NCBI GenBank assembly: GCA_049317265.1
Contig: JBMOIP010000002.1
Coordinates: 186,001 to 250,000 of the forward strand
DNA from: CAIVAT01 sp049317265
GTDB lineage: Bacteria; Bacteroidota; Bacteroidia; Bacteroidales; FEN-979
Direction: 5' to 3'
DNA length: 64,000 bases
The notes under the pieces were generated by a model, which had not been told where the DNA came from, ran no database searches, and saw only the letters and a program-made list of their open reading frames with translations. Below are positions 34,340-44,061 of the stretch, in pieces (position 1 is the first letter of the stretch; every line of letters starts with the position of its first letter). The translations under genes were made by a program, and so were the position numbers.

Positions 34340-37300
34340 ATGAAAGATAAATTTACAAATTCCGAAGAGACAGTCAACAGGGAGTCTTCCTCAAGATTGA
34401 GGATCGCGCGAACTATTCAATTTTTGATGATTGTTTTTGTATTCGCTTTGTTGTCCTTAAAATCGGTTGCCCAGGTTTGCTGCCCCGATTTTATTTTAAA
34501 GGATGCCATCGAAATATGTCCTCCCGAACAGGCTTGTGGAACAGCCGGAGTCCAGGGGGGACATTCAATGGCTGCCTGCAAATTAAGCGCACACACCTAT
34601 ACGGTTTTTCCTAATACTGCCCCGTATACCTATAGCTGGACTGTGACCGGAGGAACACCGGCTGGTCCGACCAGCGGTAATCCCATGACAATTTTATGGG
34701 GGAGTGGTTCAACCGGCTATATAACCGTAGTGATCAATGGGGGAGGCTGCCATGATTCGATTGTTCAGCAGATCTGCCTTATTGATGGACCACAGGCGAA
34801 TTTTACAGCTGTTCCGAACCCTGTTTGTAACGGCGTTCCTGTAAATTTTACAAATACTTCCGCCGGTGGTGGTAGCTATTTCTGGGACTTTGGTGATGGC
34901 ACAACATCAAACCTTGCCACACCTCCTCCGCATACTTTTCCCGGGCCCGGTAACTATACAGTTGTGCTGACGGCCTATGACCAGGGTGCAAACAAGGGAG
35001 CACCAGATCAGCGCACACCATGCGGCTGCACAGATACAATTTCCATGGTCATACAGGTACTTCCCGGCATTGGACCAGTCATTGAAACAACCTGCTGCTA
35101 TGGAACCGTTTGTCCGGGCGATACTTCTTCATTTTGCACACCAACTGTTTGTGGTACATACAACTGGACAGTGGCTGGCGGTGTTATCATTTCAGGAGCA
35201 GGCACGAATTGCATTAAAATAAAATGGAATGCAGTTTATACTGTACCTCCCACTGTATCACTAGCTGTGCCGGGATGTGGTGCTGCGCCTTGTCCGGGAA
35301 CAACAACCCTGAATGTGCCGGTGTTATACCCCAACCTTCCTATTTCAGGCCCAAATCCTCTTTGTGTTGGTTCTGCAGGCAGCTTTTTCCTTCCTTCCAT
35401 GCCAGGTACTTATTATCAGTGGACTACCACAGCGCCTGGCGGCTCCTATACTTTTAACGATGATGACCGGAATGTCGCCAATGTAAACATGACGTTTAAT
35501 ACTCCCGGATCCTTTACAATCCAGTGTAATTACAACAATCCGCTGGCTGGTTGCAGCGGGACAAGTTCATTCACGGTGAATGTCCTTCCGATTTACTCGA
35601 TCTACGGATCTGAAAAAGTTTGCCAGGGTTCTACGGAGACCTATTCCGGCAGTGGCTCAGCTACATGGACGGTTACAGGACCTGGTGGAGTGATCATCGC
35701 ACCGGTCATTGGCAACCCGACGAATATTACCTTCAATGTTCCGGGCACCTATACCATTACAGCAACTCCGCCACCCGGTGGTTACTGCAATCTGAATGCG
35801 ATTAAAATCGTCAAAGTGGTTGCCATCCCGATCCTCGGCCCCATTGTTGGACCTACCCTCGTATGTCCTGGTAAAAATTTAACATATACCATCACTTCAA
35901 ACCTGGCAGGTAATCCGTTTACCTGGTCTGTTCTACCCGGAGGCACCGGTACAGTTCAAACACAATTCGGAACCGACCGTTTTACCGCGATCATAAAACT
36001 TAATGGAGCAGGTCCATGGACGATCAGCGTGATTCAGCAGGTGGAGATCAGTCCTGGAGTTTTCTGCACATCGGTGCCACAAACTCTTCCTGTATTCAAA
36101 TACGGGCCACCAGTGATCACCCCTGCAGGCCCCCTCAATGTGTGTGTTGATGCCACCACTTCATTCACGGCAACGGGACCATTGCCAATTCAATGGACAG
36201 TTACTCCACCTAACAGGGGATCCATCCTTAACGGTCAGGGAACCAATGGTGTAACGATCCGCTGGCACGGACCTCCTACAGGAGCAGTTGTTACGGCGTC
36301 TCATTGTGGTGGAAGCAGCTCGGTTTCAGTAAATATTCTTAATCCTCCGGCAACACCCGTCATTACCCCAAGTGGACCACTGACTTATTGCTTGCCGTCT
36401 TTCCCTCCGGTTGCTTTTTCGTTTAGTGTTCCGGCAGTTTATGCCTCGTATCAATGGTATGGACCAGGGATGACCCTGATTCCGGGCGCGACCAATCCAA
36501 CCTTTACACCCGGGCCAGCCGCATTTAACCCACCGATAGGAGGCTCATTTGTCTTCACAGTGGTTGTTTCGAATGGGATTTGTACTGCTTCCTCAAACAT
36601 TCAGGTTTTAATTGGTACCTGCGGGGGAGGAGGTGGAACACCGCCTAACCCGATTAACTGTGCCATCGACTTTACAATAAATCCGAATCCTGTCTGCGAA
36701 GGCCAGCCGGCAACATTTACTGCAACACAGGTATTACCAAATATTACAGATCCGGGGTTCAGCTACCAGTGGGCATTCGGCGATGGTTCCACCTCATTCA
36801 CATCGCCAACACAGCACACATACCTGGCTGCTGGTTTATACAATGTTACACTAACTGCCACTCTTGGAACCTGTGTAACAACCAAGGTCCACCAGATCAC
36901 GGTCCGGCCTACACCAAACCCGGTGATAACGGCATCGGATACGATGTACTGTCCGGGAGGTTTTATAACACTCACTACTTTACCTGTGGTCCCTGCATAC
37001 CCCACATTCCAGTGGTATAAAAATGGTGCGTCCATAGCAGGTGCCACCAGCAGCACTTATAATGTGTATCAGTATGGTGATTACCATGTAGAGGTTTCAA
37101 ACAGTTTTGGATGTACAAATTCTTCGAACAGCATATTTATTTACGAGAAAGCTACCCCTGTCGCCAGAATTACCGGTGATGGATTGGTATGCTCCTCACC
37201 AGGGGGCACTGCAACTTTCCAGCTGTCATCTTTCTATGATCCCAATTATACTTATTCATGGTCGAGCAATCCGGCGGGTGCAACATTCAGCCCAAACAAC

Positions 37301-40144
37301 AGCAATGCTGCGTATATCACAACGGCCAGTATAACCCTGCCACTTGTTTTACCTTATACAGCCAGCTTTATTGTGAAAGTTACCGATGTGACAACAAACT
37401 GCGAGAATTTCGATACACTTTGTATTACCTTCTATGAAACACCACAGTTGAGTTTTGCTTTCTACAGTGGTTGCGAAGGGGTGCCGGTAACTTTAAGTCC
37501 GACCTTCCCACCGGCAAATCCCGGCTTATACCATTACCAGTGGAGCAACGGGAAGACTACCCCCACAATCACCGTTTCTCAACCAGGGAATTATGGTCTG
37601 ACCATTACCAATAAGGTGTCAGGTTGTTCCGCAACGGCATTTGCCGCCATGATCCACCCGTTACCGGATTTAAGTTTATTCCCCCGCGGATGTGATACGA
37701 TTTGTGATACAGCCGTTTTCCACCTGTATATTCCTTTGCCGCTCAATGCTCTGCCACCTTTCAATACATATGCAGCTGCCTACCCGGTGATCAAATGGTT
37801 TGACAATGGAAATTATGCTACGCCCATCGGGATCGGACAAACACTTAACTTCAGCACCTTGGTACTTGGAAACCATCAGATTTCGGTTGTGGTGGGTACA
37901 GTATTTGGTTGCACCGATACTGCGGGTGTATTTTGTCTGAATGTCAAACATTGTGTTCCATTTACCGGGCTTGATTTTGGGGATGCACCAGATAATGCGG
38001 CAGGTGGTTATAATTATCAGACATTGCTTCCTAACGGCGCCCGTCACACCATTGTTCCAGGAGTATATTTAGGATCTAAGGTTGATGCCGAGCCCAATGG
38101 ACAGCCAAGCATTGGCGCCGATTGTGATGATAACGACTGCTTGTATGCAGCACTCGGAGACGATGAAGATGGCGTAATAATTCCTGCTGTTGTTGAAATT
38201 GGCAGTACCGTCAACATTACGGTGTTTGCTTCGGTACCGGGATACCTTGATACCTGGATTGATTACAACATCAACGGAAACTGGACTGGCCCGGGTGAGC
38301 ATGTATTCAACACTCAATTTGTTAACACAGCTGCCAACTTCCTGTCATTTGTTGTACCTGCAACGGCTTCTGTCGGTCAGTCGTATGCAAGGTTCAGGTT
38401 CAGAACAATTCAATCTGCGATCACGTTCAATGGACTGGTCAGCGATGGTGAAGTTGAAGATTACCCTGTATATATCAACGATTGCTCGGAAGGCAATGAA
38501 CTTGATTTTGGCGATGCCCCTGACAGTCCGCTGATTGGATTCAATTATCCTACACTGCTCGCCAGCAATGGCGCCCGCCATGCCAAATATACCAACATCC
38601 GTCTCGGTGCATTGATTGATGCTGAAATCAATGGCCAGCCCAATATGACATCGTTGGGTGATGACCTTGCCATCAGCGATGACGAGGATGGAGTACAGTT
38701 TATTGGTAAAATGTACGTGGGCAGACCTGCAAACATTCAGGTAACTGCTTCCGTACCCGGGTTCCTGAATGCATGGATGGATTATAACCATGATGGTGAC
38801 TGGGCTGATGCAGGAGAAAAGATCTTCACAAACCAGCCATTGGTTGCGGGGATAAACAACCTTACATTTACGATTCCTACTACCGCCACCCAGGGGAAAA
38901 TCTATTCAAGATTCAGGTTCAACACCATTGGCGGGTTGAACTATTTCGGACTGGCGATGAATGGCGAAGTTGAAGATTACCAGGTGCATGCCTGTCCTTA
39001 CTGGTGGCCTGTACATACCAATTACAAGCACTACATCACCATTCCTCATGACCTTGCCAATCTCTATGCCGGCGATGTTCTTGGAGTATTCTACCATGAT
39101 GCAACGGGTGCACTTGTTTGCGGCGGGCTCTCAGAGTTCAATGGATCTGACGACCAGGTTATGATCGTTTATGGTGATAATCCTGCCACAAATGTCAAAG
39201 ACGGTTTTGTGGTTGGTGAACCCATTATATGGAAATTGTGTTCTATCGTTAAAGGTGATGCTAATCCTGTGGATGTTATTTATGATTTCACCTATCCAAA
39301 TTCCAGCGGAGTGTATGCACAAAACGGTATATCGGCACTTACTGATATCATCGGACTGCATGTAACTGCCAGCGCAACACCGGCAACGATCTGCAGCGGG
39401 AATCCTGTTCAGCTTCATGCCGATGTTGGCGGGGCTTCGGGTATTTCATATACCTGGACCTCTTTGCCAGCGGGATTTGTGGCAGATGTTCAAAATCCTG
39501 TTGCTTATCCAACCGCCAATACCAGCTATCTTGTTGATGCTTTTGACGGAGTCTTCCATGCCACTGCCAGCGTACCGGTCACCGTTACACAGGTCAGTCC
39601 CCTGGTTGAGATTCTGCCTTTGAACAACATCGGCATACCAGCCGGTCAAAGCAACTGCTATAATGCAACCCTTACGATCACTACTGCAGCGAACGGACCT
39701 TTCATTGTTGAGAGTGGCGGAGCGGCATCTTTGATTGCAGGACAGAAAATCAGGCTGCTTCCCGGGACAAAGGGTAACAGCGGCTCTTACCTGCATGCAT
39801 CCATCACAACCACAGGAGCTTATTGCTGCAGCAGTGTTCCTGCAGCACCTTCGGGTATGATTGTTGAATCAACAGGTAGCCAGGTTGTTGCCGATAAACC
39901 ATCATTCAAGGTTTATCCCAACCCGACAACCGGCACTTTTACACTTGAACTCAATGGTGTTGCTGAGTCTTCCAAAGTTTCAGTTGAGATTTACGGGATC
40001 CTTGGGGATAAAATCCTTAAAAAGGAGATGAACGGGTTTAAACAACAGCTCTTTGACCTGTCGGGCAGAGTACATGGCGTTTACCTGATCAGGGTGATGA
40101 ACAACGGCAGTGAAATGGGGATGACAAAGATCATTAAGCAATAA
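34340..40144 (+). CDS. Giant T9SS-secreted adhesin with PKD and GEVED domains
   Basis: A 1934-residue secreted protein. A long signal peptide (about 1-45, ending SVAQ) is followed by a Cys-rich stretch and many Ig/PKD-like modules. Clear PKD domains are at about 153-213 (FWDFGDGTTS) and 775-855 (QWAFGDGSTS). Two GEVED domains lie at about 1270-1375 and 1440-1550, each preceded by an LDFGDAPD segment and each ending in GEVEDY. The C-terminus (VYPNPTTGTFTLEL to KIIKQ, about 1855-1934) is a T9SS type A sorting domain. A strong Shine-Dalgarno, AGGAGG at 34328-34333, is 6 bases from the ATG, unusual for Bacteroidota and suggesting high expression. The likely role is surface adhesion or matrix. Ligands are unknown. 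Confidence 0.92.
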   Translation: MKDKFTNSEETVNRESSSRLRIARTIQFLMIVFVFALLSLKSVAQVCCPDFILKDAIEICPPEQACGTAGVQGGHSMAACKLSAHTYTVFPNTAPYTYSWTVTGGTPAGPTSGNPMTILWGSGSTGYITVVINGGGCHDSIVQQICLIDGPQANFTAVPNPVCNGVPVNFTNTSAGGGSYFWDFGDGTTSNLATPPPHTFPGPGNYTVVLTAYDQGANKGAPDQRTPCGCTDTISMVIQVLPGIGPVIETTCCYGTVCPGDTSSFCTPTVCGTYNWTVAGGVIISGAGTNCIKIKWNAVYTVPPTVSLAVPGCGAAPCPGTTTLNVPVLYPNLPISGPNPLCVGSAGSFFLPSMPGTYYQWTTTAPGGSYTFNDDDRNVANVNMTFNTPGSFTIQCNYNNPLAGCSGTSSFTVNVLPIYSIYGSEKVCQGSTETYSGSGSATWTVTGPGGVIIAPVIGNPTNITFNVPGTYTITATPPPGGYCNLNAIKIVKVVAIPILGPIVGPTLVCPGKNLTYTITSNLAGNPFTWSVLPGGTGTVQTQFGTDRFTAIIKLNGAGPWTISVIQQVEISPGVFCTSVPQTLPVFKYGPPVITPAGPLNVCVDATTSFTATGPLPIQWTVTPPNRGSILNGQGTNGVTIRWHGPPTGAVVTASHCGGSSSVSVNILNPPATPVITPSGPLTYCLPSFPPVAFSFSVPAVYASYQWYGPGMTLIPGATNPTFTPGPAAFNPPIGGSFVFTVVVSNGICTASSNIQVLIGTCGGGGGTPPNPINCAIDFTINPNPVCEGQPATFTATQVLPNITDPGFSYQWAFGDGSTSFTSPTQHTYLAAGLYNVTLTATLGTCVTTKVHQITVRPTPNPVITASDTMYCPGGFITLTTLPVVPAYPTFQWYKNGASIAGATSSTYNVYQYGDYHVEVSNSFGCTNSSNSIFIYEKATPVARITGDGLVCSSPGGTATFQLSSFYDPNYTYSWSSNPAGATFSPNNSNAAYITTASITLPLVLPYTASFIVKVTDVTTNCENFDTLCITFYETPQLSFAFYSGCEGVPVTLSPTFPPANPGLYHYQWSNGKTTPTITVSQPGNYGLTITNKVSGCSATAFAAMIHPLPDLSLFPRGCDTICDTAVFHLYIPLPLNALPPFNTYAAAYPVIKWFDNGNYATPIGIGQTLNFSTLVLGNHQISVVVGTVFGCTDTAGVFCLNVKHCVPFTGLDFGDAPDNAAGGYNYQTLLPNGARHTIVPGVYLGSKVDAEPNGQPSIGADCDDNDCLYAALGDDEDGVIIPAVVEIGSTVNITVFASVPGYLDTWIDYNINGNWTGPGEHVFNTQFVNTAANFLSFVVPATASVGQSYARFRFRTIQSAITFNGLVSDGEVEDYPVYINDCSEGNELDFGDAPDSPLIGFNYPTLLASNGARHAKYTNIRLGALIDAEINGQPNMTSLGDDLAISDDEDGVQFIGKMYVGRPANIQVTASVPGFLNAWMDYNHDGDWADAGEKIFTNQPLVAGINNLTFTIPTTATQGKIYSRFRFNTIGGLNYFGLAMNGEVEDYQVHACPYWWPVHTNYKHYITIPHDLANLYAGDVLGVFYHDATGALVCGGLSEFNGSDDQVMIVYGDNPATNVKDGFVVGEPIIWKLCSIVKGDANPVDVIYDFTYPNSSGVYAQNGISALTDIIGLHVTASATPATICSGNPVQLHADVGGASGISYTWTSLPAGFVADVQNPVAYPTANTSYLVDAFDGVFHATASVPVTVTQVSPLVEILPLNNIGIPAGQSNCYNATLTITTAANGPFIVESGGAASLIAGQKIRLLPGTKGNSGSYLHASITTTGAYCCSSVPAAPSGMIVESTGSQVVADKPSFKVYPNPTTGTFTLELNGVAESSKVSVEIYGILGDKILKKEMNGFKQQLFDLSGRVHGVYLIRVMNNGSEMGMTKIIKQ

Positions 40145-40154
40145 TTAATAAACC

Positions 40155-40170
40155 AGACGATTAGTCGTCT
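40155..40170. repeat. Small perfect hairpin after the adhesin gene
   Basis: AGACGA-TTAG-TCGTCT forms a 6-bp stem with a 4-base loop 11 bases after the adhesin stop codon. It may stabilise the transcript end ahead of the main terminator at 40181. Confidence 0.5.
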
Positions 40171-40180
40171 CACAGAGAGC

Positions 40181-40248
40181 ACCCTGTCACTCATCCGTAA
40201 ACCGTCCTGAAAAGGATGAATGTTTCCGGGCGGGTGACAGGGTTTTTT
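40181..40248 (+). terminator. Rho-independent terminator of the giant adhesin gene
   Basis: ACCCTGTCAC (40181-40190) pairs perfectly with GTGACAGGGT (40234-40243), and an inner stem TCATCC/GGATGA (40191-40196 with 40214-40219) extends the structure. Six T residues follow (40243-40248). The T tract runs into the stop codon of the convergent archaemetzincin gene at 40247-40249. Confidence 0.8.
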
Positions 40249-40777
40249 ACAGGTTCAAGGTACTCCGGCAAGAATGACAAAAATGGTGTTCTTTTTGGTC
40301 AATATCTTCCACATAGGTACTTGATCTCATCACACAGGTTGAATTTTTGCAGTGAATGAGTCCAAAAGAGTGGCCCAGTTCATGAACCACCTCTTTTTTA
40401 AAGCGTGTTAGTAGCAACTGATCATCAGTCTCCATCCCGTAGCCACTGTTATGCAGCCGGTACAAGGATGCAATCCCTGTTCGTCCGCCAAGAAATGCCT
40501 GACCGAAAATATAGGTCAATATGGGAATAAAAAGGTCGACATTGAATAATCCGAGGGTTTTGCAGGATTCAGCAGAAGGTAATGAATCAACGAATTTCAG
40601 CAGGCCATTTCCATTATACTGCCGTCTTGCCGGATCATAGTATTCACTCAGGTCGATATGACCCTCTTTCAGGTTCAGCGGGCAATGGAATTCCTGTTCG
40701 ACAGACTCTGCAATCAGGTCAAGAAACCCCTTTTCGAAAAACCCGTAGGATACCAACGTGATGCTTGGCAGGTTCAT
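40247..40777 (-). CDS. amzA: Archaemetzincin family metalloprotease (M54)
   Basis: A 176-residue metzincin. The zinc motif is HELGHSFGLIH (132-142) followed by Cys143, Cys148 and Met150 and then C-H-S-C (167-170). This is the archaemetzincin signature HExxHxxGxxH-C-x4-C-x-M...C-x2-C, which binds a catalytic and a structural zinc. There is no signal peptide, so it should act in the cytoplasm. Its start codon overlaps the stop of the sigma-54 regulator by one base (TGATG), so translation is coupled and it belongs to the haem-kinase/regulator operon. Natural substrates of the family are unknown. The gene symbol follows the family name. Confidence 0.92.
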   Translation of the reverse strand: MNLPSITLVSYGFFEKGFLDLIAESVEQEFHCPLNLKEGHIDLSEYYDPARRQYNGNGLLKFVDSLPSAESCKTLGLFNVDLFIPILTYIFGQAFLGGRTGIASLYRLHNSGYGMETDDQLLLTRFKKEVVHELGHSFGLIHCKNSTCVMRSSTYVEDIDQKEHHFCHSCRSTLNL

Positions 40778-42129
40778 CAGGCATTATGATTGGTTGAGGG
40801 TTTCAGCTCATATTTCTTTATTTTATTATAGAGGGTTACACGGTCCACTTTCAAGGCTTTGGCGGTCCGGGAGATGTTCCATTCATATTTTAGGAGAATC
40901 TGAAGGATGAATGCTTTTTCAAAATCATCCAGGCTTTCAACTGAACTGTTCACGATTGTTTTTCCCAAAGGCAGGTCCTTCAAATGGATCTTTTTTCCGT
41001 CGCCAACCACAATGGCACGTTCGATCATGTTCTCCAGTTCGCGGATATTCCCCGGAAATTCAAAGTCCTGCAAACGCCGGAGTGCCCCTGCATCGATGGT
41101 TATGGGAGGTTTATTCATCGACAGGCAGTATTTCCTGATAAAATAGTCAACCAGCAGGGGAATATCAGTTTTACGTTCCCGTAACGGCGGAATCTGGATA
41201 TTAACAACATTCAGCCTGTAGAAAAGGTCCTCCCTGAAGGCGCCGTTTTCAACCATCCCCTTCAAATCCTTGTTGGTTGCACAAATTACCCTGAAATCTG
41301 AGCTGATCTCCTTATTTCCGCCAACCCTGATGAATGATTTGGTTTCGAGCACCCGCAATAGTTCTACCTGCATTTTATTCGATATGGTAGCTATTTCATC
41401 CAGGAAGATCGATCCGCTGTCGGCCATTTCAAATCGACCTTTGCGGTTATACATTGCGCCGGTGAAGGCACCTTTTTCGTGGCCAAACAGTTCGCTTTCC
41501 AGTAAACTTTCCGTCAAAGCGCCGCAATGAACACTGACAAATGGGAAAAATTTACGTGAAGAGTTTGCATGAATAGCCCTGGCAACCAACTCTTTACCGG
41601 TGCCACTCTCCCCCGTGATGATGACCGAGGAATTGGTCTGGGCAACACTCTCAACCTCCCTGAGTACCCCTTTCATGGCCTCGCTGGTACCGATCAGATC
41701 TTCAACACTCTCCAGCGAGATCACTTTGGTCTTTAACGATTCATTCTCCTCTGACAGCGAGATTTGCTTGGTAGCATTGCGGATCAGGTGGGTCAGGTCG
41801 TCGGGGTCGAATGGTTTTGTGATGTAGTCAAATGCACCGTCTTTCAGCGCTTTAACAGCAGTATCCACCGTTGCAAAGGCAGTCATGATAATTACAATTG
41901 ATTCACTGTTATGGGCTTTTATCCTGCGAAGCATCTCCAGTCCGTCCATTCCCGGCATCTTAATATCAGCCAGTATAATGTCGAACCGGCCGGATTCAAG
42001 GATGGTCAGTGCCTTTTTTGCATTTTCAGCGCATTCAACGCGGTATCCGTCTTCAATAAACCAGCTGTAAAGTGATTCCCTGACTGATTCCTCATCGTCG
42101 ACGATTAATATCGAAATTTTCTTTGCCAT
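40777..42129 (-). CDS. Sigma-54-dependent response regulator (NtrC/AtoC family)
   Basis: A 450-residue regulator in three parts. The receiver (about 5-120) has DDEES, acceptor Asp55 in ILADIKMPGMDG, and TKPF. The AAA+ domain (about 145-380) has Walker A GESGTGKE, the sigma-54-contacting loop GAFTGA and IFLDEIATIS as Walker B. The Fis-type helix-turn-helix (about 405-450) is NISRTAKALKVDRVTLYNKIKKY. It activates RNA polymerase with sigma-54 after phosphorylation. It sits 48 bases downstream of the haem-sensor kinase, its evident partner, and overlaps the archaemetzincin start. A sigma-54-like promoter with upstream dyads precedes the redox operon at 48656, the best candidate target. Confidence 0.95.
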   Translation of the reverse strand: MAKKISILIVDDEESVRESLYSWFIEDGYRVECAENAKKALTILESGRFDIILADIKMPGMDGLEMLRRIKAHNSESIVIIMTAFATVDTAVKALKDGAFDYITKPFDPDDLTHLIRNATKQISLSEENESLKTKVISLESVEDLIGTSEAMKGVLREVESVAQTNSSVIITGESGTGKELVARAIHANSSRKFFPFVSVHCGALTESLLESELFGHEKGAFTGAMYNRKGRFEMADSGSIFLDEIATISNKMQVELLRVLETKSFIRVGGNKEISSDFRVICATNKDLKGMVENGAFREDLFYRLNVVNIQIPPLRERKTDIPLLVDYFIRKYCLSMNKPPITIDAGALRRLQDFEFPGNIRELENMIERAIVVGDGKKIHLKDLPLGKTIVNSSVESLDDFEKAFILQILLKYEWNISRTAKALKVDRVTLYNKIKKYELKPSTNHNA

Positions 42130-42177
42130 TTTTTACCGGGTTAGCTTTGAATAGAATGCATTTTTATAAATATAGTT

Positions 42178-43845
42178 TTACCCTTTGATCACCGGGATTG
42201 TTACGACCAGTGTAGTTCCCAGGCCAAGTTCTGATTTTACCTGGATTTTCCCTTTATGGTTCTGAATAATTCCGTGAACGATGGCCAGTCCCAGCCCGAT
42301 TCCACTGGCATCCTGCTTGGTGGAAAAGAAGGGTTCGAATATATGTGGAATGTCTTCAGGAGCGATTCCCAAGCCATTGTCGGATATTTCGAAACAGATT
42401 GATTCATCATCCGGGTTCCTGGTTTTCATTAAAATCTCCCCGTTATCCCTGGCAGCTTCAGAAGCATTTACCAGCATGGCCATGCAAGCTTGTTTGATCT
42501 GATTCGGACTGCAATATATAAGATCGGTTTTCGCCGAAAAATCAGAAACGAAGATGATGTTGGCAATTTTCATCGGATGGGCCATTAATTCAAAGGTGTC
42601 CTGAAGAATTTCATGAAGATGTTTCGGTTCAAAGTCATCATGGTCTTTCCTTGAAAAATCGAGCAGCCCTTTTACGATATCCCCGCATCTCTTGGTTTCA
42701 TTCTCAATCATTTTGAGATGTTTAAGCATTGAATCCCTCTTTGTATCATTTAGCTCAGGATTACTTAATTGCTTATACAACAACTTGGTGTAAATCAGAA
42801 TTCCAGACAGGGGGTTATTTATTTCATGGGCCACGGAGGAGGAGAGTTTTCCCAACGAAGCCAGGCGCTCAATATGCATCAATTCATTTTGTGCGGCGCC
42901 TAACTCTTCCGACTTCTTTTGAACTTTATATTCAAGCTGTTGCGACCAGTTCTCAAGTTCATCGTTGGCTGCCTGCAAGTTGTCGAGCATGTCGTTGAAG
43001 GCAAGAGAAACCATGCGCATGTCATCCAACTGGTTGGGCTTGAGTTCAACACGGGTGGTTTTATCTCCGTTGGCAACGGCAATACTTACCTTGATCAAGG
43101 CATTCAACGGATCCTTGATCCTTTTCCTGGTAAAAAAGATAAGTACTGAAAAGAGAATCAGTGTGATGAAAATGGCCAGCAGGAAAAATTCCACAGATGA
43201 CTTTTTTACAGCAGCGTCCAGGTCGTGCAGGGGAATTTTAATGACAAGGGATCCAAGCATGATGTCGGTAGCCTTGTGTGCATGACAGGCATTGATATAG
43301 CAGGATTTTTCATTGAGGATCGGGGTCCGCAGTAAGAGATGCCGGCTTTGATTGTCGTTCTGAACCATCTTGCAATCACTTTCAACATCCACAATTTTGT
43401 ACTCCTTCTCTTTGCCGGGGAACATCGATTTGATGCTTTCATGACAGCTGATGCAATTCGGGTTGCTATGACTGTTGTTTGTATCTGAGTCGATGGATGA
43501 ATAAACCAGTTCATCGTCGCTGTCGTACATGTTCACCTCATCTATCCCGGGAAGTGTGTTGATAACATCCAGCGTATTCTGTAGTGACCCTTTATCGTTT
43601 TCCAGCATCGAATGATACAACGCTCCCTCCACGATGGAACCGATATTGTTCCCGTTCTGGCGGATGACAGTATTCAGATATTCCTCATTTACCGATTTGA
43701 AAATGAGGCTGAAAGAAACAAAGAGAAATATTGAAAGGGCAGTTATGATGAATACGACCCGGCCATAAATTGTTGACCGGAATTTAACATACTTATTAAA
43801 AATGGCAGTTCCTTTTCTGTTGTTATGCTTTTTCGGGAAAAACAT
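42178..43845 (-). CDS. Sensor histidine kinase with periplasmic c-type haem motifs
   Basis: A 555-residue membrane kinase. Helix 1 is about 30-50 and helix 2 about 219-238; between them lies a periplasmic domain of about 170 residues. It contains C131-I-S-C-H135, a canonical c-type haem attachment motif, and C182-Y-I-N-A-C-H188, a C-x4-C-H variant, so two covalently bound haems are plausible. HAMP (about 239-292), a coiled coil, HisKA with His340 (SVAHEINNPLSG) and a HATPase domain (DNGLGIAPEDIPHIFEPFFSTK, GIGLGLAIVHGI) follow; the kinase core is NtrB-like, matching the downstream sigma-54 regulator. Haem-based sensing of redox state, O2 or NO is inferred. A separate promoter may lie at 43956-43963. 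Confidence 0.9.
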   Translation of the reverse strand: MFFPKKHNNRKGTAIFNKYVKFRSTIYGRVVFIITALSIFLFVSFSLIFKSVNEEYLNTVIRQNGNNIGSIVEGALYHSMLENDKGSLQNTLDVINTLPGIDEVNMYDSDDELVYSSIDSDTNNSHSNPNCISCHESIKSMFPGKEKEYKIVDVESDCKMVQNDNQSRHLLLRTPILNEKSCYINACHAHKATDIMLGSLVIKIPLHDLDAAVKKSSVEFFLLAIFITLILFSVLIFFTRKRIKDPLNALIKVSIAVANGDKTTRVELKPNQLDDMRMVSLAFNDMLDNLQAANDELENWSQQLEYKVQKKSEELGAAQNELMHIERLASLGKLSSSVAHEINNPLSGILIYTKLLYKQLSNPELNDTKRDSMLKHLKMIENETKRCGDIVKGLLDFSRKDHDDFEPKHLHEILQDTFELMAHPMKIANIIFVSDFSAKTDLIYCSPNQIKQACMAMLVNASEAARDNGEILMKTRNPDDESICFEISDNGLGIAPEDIPHIFEPFFSTKQDASGIGLGLAIVHGIIQNHKGKIQVKSELGLGTTLVVTIPVIKG

Positions 43846-43955
43846 GGCTTCATATAGTTCGTTGTAGTGATGATTCGTTAATAACCAAGAGGGTATATAT
43901 CACTGCAATATACTAAAAAAAGAGAGGTTGCCGACAATCAGGGCTCAAAGTATTG

Positions 43956-43963
43956 CAAATTTA
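43956..43963 (-). promoter_or_regulatory. Possible -7 box for the haem-kinase operon
   Basis: Read on the minus strand this is TAAATTTG (TAnnTTTG), about 110 bases before the kinase start codon, in the 216-bp gap after the redox operon. The -33 element is not recognisable. The rest of the gap shows only a GTCAC/GTGAC inverted repeat (43991-43995 with 44012-44016) and no T tract. Confidence 0.35.
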
Positions 43964-44061
43964 TTTATATGATATTCAGTTTTTTATATAGTCACTGCCC
44001 CTTTGTTGCCGGTGACATCCTGTTCCTGATGATTTTTCAGATCACTTTGAATAGTTCTGTG

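Noticed and set aside
43991..44016. GTCAC/GTGAC inverted repeat after the redox operon
   Set aside because: No T tract on the minus strand, so it is not a standard terminator; the stem is only 5 bp.
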